From NCBI GenBank assembly GCA_012719315.1, contig JAAYAP010000009.1:1-22389 (forward strand): 22,389 nucleotides of DNA, given 5' to 3'. The notes under the pieces are model-generated. The model was given only the letters and a program-made list of their open reading frames with translations, was not told where the DNA came from and did not search any database. The position numbers and the translations under genes are program-made. Every line of letters begins with the position of its first letter. The stretch's first letter is position 1. Source of the stretch: Methanobacteriota archaeon (lineage in GTDB: Archaea; Thermoplasmatota; Thermoplasmata; Methanomassiliicoccales; Methanomethylophilaceae). Below are positions 1 through 6,756 of this stretch, one piece after another.

Positions 1-171
1 ACCCAGAACGAAGATCGCGGCTGCGGCGCCGCCCATCACCGCGTTGCCGCCGAAGACGTCGCTGACGAATTCCGACACGCAGATGTAGATCAGCAGATAG
101 GTTGCGGAGAAACAGAATCCGAGGAACATCAGGATCGAGAAATCCCGTGTGAACAACCGCGTCTCTCCCAT
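1..171 (-). CDS. MFS-like transporter, N-terminal fragment (runs off the window)
   Basis: The frame is open from an ATG at 171 to the window edge, giving 57 residues. After a short charged N-terminus (MGETRLFTRDF) comes a hydrophobic helix (about residues 12-34), a short polar stretch, and the start of a second helix rich in Gly and Ala. This is the usual opening of a major facilitator superfamily transporter: a cytoplasmic tail followed by transmembrane segment 1. No substrate can be inferred. A TATA-like element at 192-202 lies about 26 nt before the ATG, so the mRNA is probably leaderless. It is divergent from the aromatic biosynthesis genes. The family call rests on one and a half helices and is tentative; another polytopic membrane family is possible. 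Confidence 0.55.
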   Translation of the reverse strand, partial: MGETRLFTRDFSILMFLGFCFSATYLLIYICVSEFVSDVFGGNAVMGGAAAAIFVLG

Positions 172-191
172 GCACTCTATTCTGCGGATGC

Positions 192-202
192 AGTATATAT
201 TA
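192..202 (-). promoter_or_regulatory. TATA box of the MFS-like gene
   Basis: AT-only core (agtatatatta on the + strand) centred about 26 nt upstream of the ATG at 171. This is the spacing expected for a leaderless archaeal transcript. Confidence 0.5.
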
Positions 203-214
203 CATTTCCCGTGG

Positions 215-228
215 ATAAATAAATATAC
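215..228 (+). promoter_or_regulatory. TATA box of the aromatic biosynthesis operon
   Basis: The element ataaataaatatac sits 34-47 nt before the ATG at 262. It predicts a start site near 248 and a leader of about 14 nt. Three ACGTGT-type repeats follow directly and would overlap the start site. Confidence 0.55.
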
Positions 229-250
229 GTGTTACGTGTTAGCACGTGTC
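227..250 (+). repeat. Triple ACGTGT(T/C) repeat at the operon start site
   Basis: ACGTGTT occurs at 227-233 and 234-240, and ACGTGTC at 244-250. The third copy overlaps the palindrome CACGTG (243-248). The array lies between the TATA box and the start codon of ADTH synthase, where an archaeal repressor would block polymerase. A regulatory role is inferred from position only. Confidence 0.4.
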
Positions 251-261
251 ACGGTGTAAAC

Positions 262-1056
262 ATGTTCGGCAAGAATATCAGGATAGAGCGTATAATCGAC
301 AGGAGAAGCGGGAACACGGTCATCATCCCCTTGGATCACGGGATCAGCATCGGTCCCATCCCGGGGCTGATCGACATGAAACAGACAGTGAGCGATGTTG
401 TGGAAGGGGGCGCCACGGCGGTGCTGATGCACAAGGGCATCGTCCCCCAGGGGCACAGGACCACCGGGCACGACGTCGGCCTGATCCTGCATCTGTCGGC
501 ATCGACCGACATCGGCGTGAGCTCGAACAACAAGGTCCTCGTGGCCACTGTAGAAGAGGCTCTGAAGCTCGGGGCGGATGCTGTGTCGGTCCACATAAAC
601 GTGGGCGCGGAGGCCGAGCCCCAGATGATCAGCGACCTCGGCATGGTCTCGAGGCAATGCATGGAATGGGGCATGCCGTTGGTCGCCATGGCCTACGCCC
701 GCGGCCCCAAGATCTCCAATTCGTTCGATCCCGAGGCCGTCGCTCACGCCGCCAGGGTGGCCATGGAACTCGGAGCGGATATCGTCAAGTGCAATTACAC
801 CGGGGATGTCGATTCGTTCAGGGACGTCGTCAAAGGGGCTATCGTGCCGGTGATCATCGCCGGAGGGCCGAAGACCGATTCGGATCTCGAGCTACTCGAG
901 ATGGTCCACGGCTCCCTTGAAGCCGGAGGGCGCGGCGTCTCCATCGGCAGGAACATCTTCCAGCACAGCAACGTCAGGGGGATCATGCGGGCCGTGTCGG
1001 ACATCGTCCTGCGCGGAGCCACCGTCGAAGAGGCGGCCGAGCATCTCAAAGGATAA
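262..1056 (+). CDS. aroA': 2-amino-3,7-dideoxy-D-threo-hept-6-ulosonate (ADTH) synthase
   Basis: DhnA/class I aldolase-family protein of 264 residues. ADTH synthase condenses L-aspartate semialdehyde with a 6-deoxy-5-ketofructose-1-phosphate-derived unit, the first step of the archaeal route to 3-dehydroquinate. Signature segments are IIPLDHGISIGP (residues 21-32, acid/histidine pair D25-H26), MAYARGPK (143-150) and IVKCNYTGDVDSF (174-186). In the last, K176 is in the place of the Schiff-base lysine of MJ0400-type enzymes. The ATG at 262 is preferred over an upstream start at 229, because the family begins at this point and 229 lies at the edge of the promoter. A weak GGTG at 253-256 may serve as ribosome site. 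The adjacent tyrA supports ADTH synthase over a glycolytic class I FBP aldolase, and a separate FBP aldolase/phosphatase is encoded at 17001. Confidence 0.88.
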   Translation: MFGKNIRIERIIDRRSGNTVIIPLDHGISIGPIPGLIDMKQTVSDVVEGGATAVLMHKGIVPQGHRTTGHDVGLILHLSASTDIGVSSNNKVLVATVEEALKLGADAVSVHINVGAEAEPQMISDLGMVSRQCMEWGMPLVAMAYARGPKISNSFDPEAVAHAARVAMELGADIVKCNYTGDVDSFRDVVKGAIVPVIIAGGPKTDSDLELLEMVHGSLEAGGRGVSIGRNIFQHSNVRGIMRAVSDIVLRGATVEEAAEHLKG

Positions 1057-1092
1057 TAGCGTGCACCGTATACGGGGAATGGAGGAACGGGA

Positions 1093-2163
1093 ATGGACTT
1101 GGATGAGCTGAGGAAGGAGATCGCTCGCACCGACCTCGAGATAATCGAACTGGTGTCCAAGCGGATCGACATAGCGCAGGAGATCGGCGACTACAAGATA
1201 GCGAACGGGCTCCCCATCAGGAACGTGGAGGTCGAGAAGAAGGTCATCGGCCGTTATCGCGATGCCGCGGAAGATCGCGGCATCGACCCGGACACATTGG
1301 AGACCGTCGCCAGAGCTTTGATCCGCGAAGCCGTCGACCGGGAGGCGCGCATCGCCCTGCCCGGCCCGGTGAGGCGCGAGATCTCCGTCATCGGCGGCGG
1401 CGGCAGGATGGGCGCATGGCTGTCCGAGCTCTTCGAGCGGGACGGCCACCGGGTGAAGCGGATCGACACGTCTTCGAACAACGGGCTGACCCTCGCCGAC
1501 GCCGCTTCGTCCGACATCGTGATCGTCTCCGTCCCTATGGATGCCGCCGACGGGATCCTGAACGAACTGGACGCGATCTGCAGGGACGATGCGCTGATCT
1601 TCGACATCGCCTCCCTGAAGACGCCGATACACGACACGCTGCTCCGGATGGCGCAGCACCGGAAGGTGTGCTCCGTGCACCCGATGTTCGGGCCTTCCGT
1701 GACCTCCATGTACGGCCGGAACCTGCTCGTCTGCGATTGCGGCAACTCTGAAGCCGTGGCCGAGGCGCGGGCCCTGTTCGACGACAAGGGGGCCGACCTG
1801 AAGACGTTGGAGCTCGCTCGTCACGACGAGTACATGGCCTACGTCTTGGGCCTGAGCCATGCGGTCAACATCGCCTTCTTCACGGTGCTGGAGCGGAGCG
1901 GGATCGGCTACGGGGAGATGTGCACCGTGGCGTCGACGACCTTCCGCAAGAACATGGAGACCAACGAATCGGTCGCCTTGGAGGACCCGCTGCTCTACTA
2001 CGAGATCCAGAATTACAACGCGTTCCGCGACGTGATGTGGGAGCGGTTCTCGGGTGCGGTGGACGAGATAAAGAGAGCGTCCATCGACGACGATCCCTCG
2101 GACTTCGTCCGGATCATGGATGCCGGCAGGAAGTACTTCTCCGAACGATCCGGCTCAGAGTGA
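1093..2163 (+). CDS. tyrA: Bifunctional chorismate mutase / prephenate dehydrogenase
   Basis: 356 residues. It should convert chorismate to prephenate and then NAD(P)-dependently to 4-hydroxyphenylpyruvate, for tyrosine synthesis in the cytoplasm. Residues 1-88 form an AroQ-type helical chorismate mutase (MDLDELRKEIARTDLEIIEL, then RNVEVEKKV at 43-51). From about residue 96 a Rossmann dehydrogenase begins with ISVIGGGGRMG, glycine loop 101-107. HPMFGP (196-201) and LSHAVN (255-260) are prephenate dehydrogenase motifs, and H196 and H256 are the likely functional histidines. No C-terminal prephenate dehydratase or ACT domain is fused. GGAGG at 1081-1085 stands 7 nt before the ATG. The gap to the upstream gene is 36 nt, so the two are probably one operon. 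Its last 9 nt overlap a small gene on the other strand. Confidence 0.92.
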   Translation: MDLDELRKEIARTDLEIIELVSKRIDIAQEIGDYKIANGLPIRNVEVEKKVIGRYRDAAEDRGIDPDTLETVARALIREAVDREARIALPGPVRREISVIGGGGRMGAWLSELFERDGHRVKRIDTSSNNGLTLADAASSDIVIVSVPMDAADGILNELDAICRDDALIFDIASLKTPIHDTLLRMAQHRKVCSVHPMFGPSVTSMYGRNLLVCDCGNSEAVAEARALFDDKGADLKTLELARHDEYMAYVLGLSHAVNIAFFTVLERSGIGYGEMCTVASTTFRKNMETNESVALEDPLLYYEIQNYNAFRDVMWERFSGAVDEIKRASIDDDPSDFVRIMDAGRKYFSERSGSE

Positions 2164-2256
2164 GCCCAGCCAGGCTGCTGCGGCCACGAACACCACCATG
2201 AACATGATCAACGCCATGAACAAAGCCCGTAGCTTGCTTTTGGTATTCTTCTTCAT
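2155..2256 (-). CDS. Small single-helix membrane peptide (33 aa)
   Basis: Starts at the ATG at 2256 and ends at TGA 2157-2155. The product has a basic N-terminus (MKKNTKSKLR) and then one hydrophobic helix (about residues 11-32) ending in WLGSL. The Lys/Arg-then-helix pattern gives the positive-inside orientation of a membrane-anchored peptide. A TATA-like CTTTAAAAG lies at 2281-2289, about 29 nt upstream, and AGGGG precedes the start. The convergent overlap with the tyrA 3' end is 9 nt. I do not recognise a family; the basis is composition, promoter and start signals. Confidence 0.5.
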   Translation of the reverse strand: MKKNTKSKLRALFMALIMFMVVFVAAAAWLGSL

Positions 2257-2280
2257 CGAGCCCCTGTTAGCGAGAAGTTG

Positions 2281-2289
2281 CTTTTAAAG
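2281..2289 (-). promoter_or_regulatory. TATA box of the 33-aa membrane peptide gene
   Basis: CTTTAAAAG when read on the minus strand, about 29 nt before the ATG at 2256. It predicts a very short leader. Confidence 0.4.
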
Positions 2290-2359
2290 ATTTTGAAGAA
2301 GTAAGAGGTTTGGTTAAAGGGTTTGCAAGGTTAGAGACACATGTCTTGCCACGCTTGTT

Positions 2360-2872
2360 TCAGAAGACGGGTATCCTCCCGTCCAGAGCGAGTGCGTAGG
2401 ACAAATATATGTTGAAGAAGAAGTTGAACAGCGCCGCCAGGCCGATCAACCAGTGCCAATAATCTCCGCCGATGACCTCCGCGTTGGACAGTCCGACCGT
2501 CAGGAAGATCAATGCCGTCGTCACCAGGATCAGCGACAGCGCCTTGGGGGTCTTGACGAGTATCGACCAGATGATGGCCAGGATGAAGACCAGACTGAAG
2601 GTTATGTTCTCCCATGCATTCATGCCGAGTCCTGTCAGCAGCACCGCGGCACCCACGAGGCCGAACACGATGAATCCGAAATTGCTCTCCGATTTATATG
2701 CGAGCAGGGCCACAATGATCAGTAACACTCCCAAGACGACGAAGAACCATGAGCTGGGCCCGACCGTGAAGGTTTCGTTGAAAAGCTGCGTGATCGCCAG
2801 GGGCAACGATACCACTGCGACCAGAAACAGTCCGAATGAAGTCGGATCTAAACATTTCTGAGATTCTACCAT
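2360..2872 (-). CDS. Six-helix membrane protein, possibly GPR1/FUN34/YaaH-like
   Basis: 170 residues, very hydrophobic, with about six predicted transmembrane helices (roughly residues 11-30, 41-58, 64-82, 88-105, 111-129, 136-160). The opening LDPTSFGLFLVAVV resembles the NPxPLGL motif that starts YaaH/SatP acetate-succinate transporters. Overall length and the six short helices also fit that family, but the motif is degenerate, so this is a suggestion and not an identification. GGAGG at 2885-2881 precedes the ATG by 8 nt, and a TATA element at 2922-2932 lies further upstream. It stands alone, with its own promoter, between a small peptide gene and the recombinase pair. Confidence 0.55.
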   Translation of the reverse strand: MVESQKCLDPTSFGLFLVAVVSLPLAITQLFNETFTVGPSSWFFVVLGVLLIIVALLAYKSESNFGFIVFGLVGAAVLLTGLGMNAWENITFSLVFILAIIWSILVKTPKALSLILVTTALIFLTVGLSNAEVIGGDYWHWLIGLAALFNFFFNIYLSYALALDGRIPVF

Positions 2873-3072
2873 ACTATATTCCTCCGATGAAGATAAACTT
2901 CGTGTGATATTCGCGTTCTACAATATATATACCCGTCGTTGGATGGATGTATAATTCATATATATATCAAACTGCGATATACAGACGCTGAGTCATTGGC
3001 AATTAGGGACACGTCTTCGGCCCGTATGACGGTAATCATTAAATAGGATCGTTTCGGACGGACGGACAGGGT
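2873..3072. other. Intergenic region between membrane protein and recombinases
   Basis: 200 nt that carry the promoter of the membrane protein gene and an unassigned AT-rich stretch (2950-2980). No ORF with a credible start, no tRNA and no clear inverted repeat is visible. It is the downstream flank of the recombinase pair and could hold a recombination site, but nothing in it identifies one. Confidence 0.4.
2922..2932 (-). promoter_or_regulatory. TATA box of the six-helix membrane protein gene
   Basis: Run of alternating A and T (aatatatatac, + strand) 50-60 nt before the ATG at 2872, leaving a leader of about 30 nt that holds the GGAGG site. A second AT-rich cluster at 2950-2968 has no assigned gene. 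Confidence 0.5.
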
Positions 3073-3915
3073 TCAGGACGTCTCCTCGGGAACCGTGTCG
3101 ACCCTTCTTCTCGACGGATCCCTCACTTTGGTCGCGATGAGCCTCTGCACCCTGTTGTAGACATCCGGGTCCGCGGCGGTCTCGGCGTGATGCCTGATCA
3201 GGATGCCGTCCCATCGCATGTACCCCGCGTATATCGGATTGTGCAGCACCGTCCTGACGCTGTAGACCGTCCAGGCGTTGCCGCGTCCGGTGACGATGCC
3301 GCGCCGGTTGAGGCCGTGGGCGATGCCGTCCATGGTGCTTCCGCCCAGATAGTCGCAGAACATCCCCGCGACCGTTTCCAGCTCTTCCGGCACAGGGACG
3401 AGCATGCCCCCTTCCATCGCGTAGCCGTACGGCGGGTTGAATCCCAGCGTCTTGTTCGACGACGGCGTGTTGCGGAGCGATTCCGCCTTCTCCCGCATGC
3501 CCATGTAGGTCCGCTCGCCGATCTGCTCGCTCTCCAGCTGCGCCAGCCTCTGCATCATGTCGACGACGAACCTGCCCATGGCATTGGCCGTGTCGAGCGA
3601 TTCCATGCAGGACACGAACTTCTTGTCCCGGAGGTTGAGCTCGTCCATCATGTTCATGAAATTGCGGCTGTTCCTGTGGATACGGTCCATCTTGAGCACG
3701 AGCAAAGTGTCCCATGCATCCGCCTCGTCCATCATCCTCCTGTACGCGGGCCGGTTGATGTTGGTGCCCGAGTAGCCTTCGTCGCGGTAGATGCCGGCGA
3801 CCTCCCAACCCTCCGAGACGCAATAATCCTCGAGCGCCTGCCGCTGCGCCTCCAGGGAGTAACCCTCCTGAGCCTGCTCCTCGGTCGACACCCTCACATA
3901 GAGCGCTGCTCTCAT
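3073..3915 (-). CDS. Short serine recombinase, distal copy of a tandem pair
   Basis: 280 residues. Residues 1-140 are a resolvase/invertase catalytic domain: MRAALYVRVS places R8 and nucleophile S10 at the standard positions, LKMDRIHRN gives D77, R78 and R81, and the MGRFVVDMMQRLAQLESEQ helix leads to IGERTYMGM. Residues 150-260 are a 'recombinase' DNA-binding domain (GFNPPYGY, LNRRGIVTG, VRTVLHNPIYAGYMRWDG). The protein ends soon after and lacks the zinc ribbon and coiled coil of typical 450-550 residue large serine recombinases. The start lies 1 nt past the stop of the upstream paralogue (TGAgATG), so translation is probably coupled. All catalytic residues are intact, so it looks functional. 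Target site and directionality are unknown. Confidence 0.88.
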   Translation of the reverse strand: MRAALYVRVSTEEQAQEGYSLEAQRQALEDYCVSEGWEVAGIYRDEGYSGTNINRPAYRRMMDEADAWDTLLVLKMDRIHRNSRNFMNMMDELNLRDKKFVSCMESLDTANAMGRFVVDMMQRLAQLESEQIGERTYMGMREKAESLRNTPSSNKTLGFNPPYGYAMEGGMLVPVPEELETVAGMFCDYLGGSTMDGIAHGLNRRGIVTGRGNAWTVYSVRTVLHNPIYAGYMRWDGILIRHHAETAADPDVYNRVQRLIATKVRDPSRRRVDTVPEETS

Positions 3916-3916
3916 C

Positions 3917-4687
3917 TCACACCTGCAGCGGGCCGTTGACCGCTTCGTACGACTCCAGGTCGAGGATGGGCTCGTGCTCCCCGCGGCGGACGATCCCGTC
4001 CCATCTGATGTGCCCCGTGTACAGCGGGTTGCGGAGGATGTTGCTCACCGACTGCTTGTTCCACCTGCCGCTGCGTTTGGCGGGCACCAGGCGGCTGTTG
4101 AGGTCGTCGGCGATCGAGGCCAGCGACAGGCCGTCGCGGTACATGCCGTAGATCTCCCTGACGGTCTCCGCCTCGGAGTCGATCACCAGCAGCTCGCCCT
4201 CGCTGTACTCGTATCCGAACGGGTGCCCGGAGCCCAGGTGGCCGCGGCCGTTCGCCGCTTTGCGGGCCATGCCCGCCTTGACCCTCTCGCCGGTCTGCTC
4301 GCTCTCCAGCTGCGCGATCCTCTGCATGATGTCCATCACGAACCTGCCCATGGCGGTGGTGGTGTCGAACTTGTCCTGCACGGAGGTGAACTCCTTCCCC
4401 ATGCCGCGCAGATTGTCCATCATCAGGGTGAAGTTGAGGCTGTTCCTATGGATCCTGTCCATCTTCAGGACCAGGATGATATCCCATCTGTCCGCCTCTC
4501 CGATCATGCGCCGGTACTCCGGCCGGTCGGCGGTGCGGCCTGATGCGCCTTCGTCGCGGTACACCTCCGCGACCTCCCATCCGCGGACGTTGCAATAGGC
4601 CTTCAATCTCTTTGTCTGAGCGTCGAGGGAGAAACCTTCCGCGGCTTGGTCTTCGGTCGACACCCTCACGTAGAGTGCTGCTCTCAT
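3917..4687 (-). CDS. Short serine recombinase, proximal copy of a tandem pair
   Basis: 256 residues from the ATG at 4687, paralogous and colinear with its downstream neighbour. The catalytic domain has R8 and S10 (MRAALYVRVS), D77, R78 and R81 (LKMDRIHRN), MGRFVMDIMQRIAQLESEQ and TGERVKAGM. The recombinase domain follows at 148-235 (GHPFGYEY, LNSRLVPAKRSGRWNKQSV, ILRNPLYTGHIRWDG). It stops at LQV without zinc ribbon or coiled coil. The frame continues upstream to 4816, but that 43-residue extension is low-complexity and runs through the promoter. The start at 4687 matches the paralogue exactly. A TATA-like element at 4721-4732 precedes it. The first 35 nt of the two genes differ at two synonymous positions only. 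Confidence 0.88.
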   Translation of the reverse strand: MRAALYVRVSTEDQAAEGFSLDAQTKRLKAYCNVRGWEVAEVYRDEGASGRTADRPEYRRMIGEADRWDIILVLKMDRIHRNSLNFTLMMDNLRGMGKEFTSVQDKFDTTTAMGRFVMDIMQRIAQLESEQTGERVKAGMARKAANGRGHLGSGHPFGYEYSEGELLVIDSEAETVREIYGMYRDGLSLASIADDLNSRLVPAKRSGRWNKQSVSNILRNPLYTGHIRWDGIVRRGEHEPILDLESYEAVNGPLQV

Positions 4688-4720
4688 CGGATCCCCATCC
4701 GTGATGCACATCGTCGTCGT

Positions 4721-4732
4721 GATTAAAAAAGT
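4721..4732 (-). promoter_or_regulatory. TATA box of the recombinase pair
   Basis: AACTTTTTTAATC-like element on the minus strand, 34-45 nt before the ATG at 4687. It is the only AT-rich block between the thermosome 3' end and the recombinases. An imperfect hairpin (CGCCGAC/GTCGGCG, 4743-4771) lies just upstream of it. Confidence 0.45.
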
Positions 4733-4821
4733 TGTTCGCCGACGCCGACACGGCGGAGAAGCGGGTCGGCGGCCGATCCGGACGGAAAGCGCCGGCGGCC
4801 GCGGGAGGATGTCCAAGACAG

Positions 4822-4850
4822 AAAAATCGGAAATGGGGGGGGTCCCCCCC
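4822..4850 (-). terminator. Terminator of the thermosome gene
   Basis: On the minus strand, a 7-bp G/C-only stem (GGGGGGG / CCCCCCC, 4835-4850) begins 11 nt past the thermosome stop, and a U-rich tract follows at 4826-4822. The loop is minimal, so the end pairs probably open. Position and T tract support a termination role. Confidence 0.55.
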
Positions 4851-4861
4851 TGTTTGACCGC

Positions 4862-6493
4862 TCACATCATGCCCGGAGGCATTCCGCCCATCCCGTCCAT
4901 GCCGGGTGCGCCCTGAGGAGGCGCGGATCTGCGGGCGGCGATGACGTCGTCGATCTTGAGGATCATGTTGGCGACCTCGTTGGCGGAGTTGATCGCCTGC
5001 GTCTTGACCCTGAGGGGCTCGATGACGTTCCTCTCGAACATGTCGACGGCTTCGCCGGTCTCGAGATCGAGTCCGTAGTTCTTGCCGTCCTTGTGCTTGT
5101 CGTGGGCGTTCTTCAGCTTGATGATGCTGTCGATGGAGTCGACGCCGGCGTTCTCGGCGAGCGCCCTGGGGACGATCTCCATCGCCTTGGCGAACCTCTC
5201 GATGGCGAGCTGCTCCCTGCCGCCCACCGAGGCTGCGTACTCCCTGAGCTTCTGACCGATCTCGATCTCGGCGGCTCCCGCACCGGCGACGACCTTGCCG
5301 TCCTCGATGGTGACTCCGACCGTGCGCACGGCGTCGTTGAGCGCCCTCTCGACTTCCTCGAGGACGTGCTCGGTGCCGCCGCGCACGAAGATGGTGATCG
5401 CCTTGGGGTTCTTGCACTCGGTGATGAAGGCCATGCCGTCCTCGCCGACGAGCTTCTCCTCGACGAGGCCCGCGTGGCCGAGGTCGTCCGCGGTGAGCTC
5501 CATGGAGCCGCCGACGATCTTCGCGCCGGTCGCCTTGGATATCGCCTCGAGGTCGCTCTGCTTGCATCTCCTGTATCCGAGGATGCCCGCTTTGGCCATG
5601 TAGTGCTGCACGAGCTCGTCGACGCCCTTGGAGCTGAAGACCACGTTGGCGCCGGTCGCCTTGATGTTGTCGACGATCGCCTTCAGGGACTTCTCCTCCT
5701 CGTCGAGGAACATCGACATCTTGGAGGGGTCGGAGATCTGGATCTGGGCATCGAACTCGGTCTTCTTGACCTCGAGCGAGCACTCGAAGAGCGCGATCTT
5801 CGCGTCGACGACCTTCTTGGGCATGCGGGAGTGGACCGCTTCCTTGTCGATGACCACGCCTTTGATGATCTCGGTGTCGCCGATGACGCCGCCGACCTTC
5901 TTCTGGACACGGATGTTCTTGGTGTCGACCTTGTCGTCCTCGGCGACGGCCTTGCATGCCTTGACGGTGATGTCAGCGAGCGCGTCCTCCTCCTCCCCTA
6001 CCGATTTCCCGGTCAGAGAGGTGATCGCGACCTTCTTGAGCATCTCGTCGCTGTCCGCATCGGTGGCGATCTCGCGGAGGATCTCGTTCGCTTTGACGGC
6101 GGCCATGTTGAATCCGCTGGTGATGACCGTGGGGTGCACATTGGAATTGATCAGTTCCTCGGACTGCTTGAGCAGCTCCCCGGCGAGCACGACCGAGGTC
6201 GTGGTGCCGTCGCCGCACTCGGTGTCCTGCGTCTTGGCGACCTCGACGACCATCTTCGCCGCAGGGTGCTGCACATCGATCTCCTTGAGGATCGTCACAC
6301 CGTCGTTGGTGATGATGACGTCCCCGATCGTGTTGACGAGCATCTTGTCCATTCCTTTGGGCCCGAGAGTGGACCTCACTGCGTCCGCCACGGCTTTGGC
6401 GGCCGCGATGTTGTTGAACTGGGCTTCCCTGTCCTTGGTTCTCTCGGTGCCCTCTTTGAGCACGATGATTGGTTGATTCGAATTTCCGTACAT
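4862..6493 (-). CDS. ths: Thermosome subunit (group II chaperonin)
   Basis: 543 residues, the normal length for an archaeal CCT/thermosome subunit, which folds proteins in an ATP-driven double-ring cage in the cytoplasm. Visible ATPase signatures are TLGPKGMDK (42-50), NDGVTILKE (63-71) and GDGTTTS (94-100), with the C-terminal equatorial motif GAGAAEIEI. The chain ends in the flexible Gly/Met-rich tail GMGGMPPGMM that projects into the cavity in this family. GGAGG (6508-6504 on the minus strand) precedes the ATG by about 10 nt. Transcription probably starts from the AT-rich element at 6541-6556 and ends at the hairpin at 4822-4850. Only one subunit gene is in the window; alpha or beta type cannot be decided here. 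Confidence 0.97.
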   Translation of the reverse strand: MYGNSNQPIIVLKEGTERTKDREAQFNNIAAAKAVADAVRSTLGPKGMDKMLVNTIGDVIITNDGVTILKEIDVQHPAAKMVVEVAKTQDTECGDGTTTSVVLAGELLKQSEELINSNVHPTVITSGFNMAAVKANEILREIATDADSDEMLKKVAITSLTGKSVGEEEDALADITVKACKAVAEDDKVDTKNIRVQKKVGGVIGDTEIIKGVVIDKEAVHSRMPKKVVDAKIALFECSLEVKKTEFDAQIQISDPSKMSMFLDEEEKSLKAIVDNIKATGANVVFSSKGVDELVQHYMAKAGILGYRRCKQSDLEAISKATGAKIVGGSMELTADDLGHAGLVEEKLVGEDGMAFITECKNPKAITIFVRGGTEHVLEEVERALNDAVRTVGVTIEDGKVVAGAGAAEIEIGQKLREYAASVGGREQLAIERFAKAMEIVPRALAENAGVDSIDSIIKLKNAHDKHKDGKNYGLDLETGEAVDMFERNVIEPLRVKTQAINSANEVANMILKIDDVIAARRSAPPQGAPGMDGMGGMPPGMM

Positions 6494-6540
6494 AGGATAT
6501 TTTCCTCCAGATTTACTGAGTTAGGTAATTTTGTTCTTCT

Positions 6541-6556
6541 ATATTAACATATCTTC
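6541..6556 (-). promoter_or_regulatory. Promoter element of the thermosome gene
   Basis: Reads GAAGATATGTTAATAT on the minus strand, a TATA-type element with a purine-rich (CGAAA-like) flank suitable for TFB. It predicts a start site near 6515-6520 and a leader of about 25 nt that carries GGAGG. I see no separate heat-shock operator with confidence. Confidence 0.45.
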
Positions 6557-6606
6557 GAAAGACCTGTTTGCCCCGTTTCGCCGGCGGCTACGCGCACGCT
6601 ATACCC

Positions 6607-6676
6607 AGACGCGCGGAACATGCCCGTGTCCGCGTCTGACCGCGCCGGCGGTCAGCCGGAGCGGACCGTCCTCCGG
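6607..6676. other. Three consecutive hairpins between divergent promoters
   Basis: First stem: AGACGCG (6607-6613) with CGCGTCT (6631-6637), extended inside by ACA/TGT. Second: CTGACCGC (6636-6643) with GCGGTCAG (6648-6655), loop of 4. Third: CCGGAG (6656-6661) with CTCCGG (6671-6676). They abut one another and occupy the middle of a 263-nt region between the thermosome promoter and the promoter of the next gene. They are outside both predicted leaders. They could be a small structured RNA, a transcription roadblock, or coincidence in GC-rich DNA. Confidence 0.35.
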
Positions 6677-6714
6677 TGCGGACGGGGTGCCGGAACGCGG
6701 CGGACCGCCAATAC

Positions 6715-6724
6715 CCTTTAATAC
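6715..6724 (+). promoter_or_regulatory. TATA box of the zinc-ribbon protein gene
   Basis: CCTTTAATAC, centred about 37 nt before the ATG at 6757. It predicts a leader of about 10 nt that includes the ribosome site GAGGTGAT (6746-6753). Confidence 0.55.
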
Positions 6725-6756
6725 ATCCGCTTAAGATGTAATAGTGAGGTGATGTC

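Noticed and set aside
4688..4816. 43-residue N-terminal extension of the proximal recombinase
   Set aside because: It crosses the predicted promoter, is Arg/Pro-rich, and is absent from the colinear paralogue, whose catalytic serine numbering fits the ATG at 4687.
2873..4861. Search for attachment sites or terminal inverted repeats flanking the recombinase pair
   Set aside because: Only weak similarity (TCGGACGGA-type strings near 3055 and 4780) was found, too short to call in GC-rich DNA.
4446..6547. Long open frames antisense to or offset from the thermosome gene
   Set aside because: They are the usual shadow frames of a GC-rich coding sequence: Arg/Gly/His-rich or Asp/Leu/Val-rich with no domain. 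The thermosome is unambiguous.
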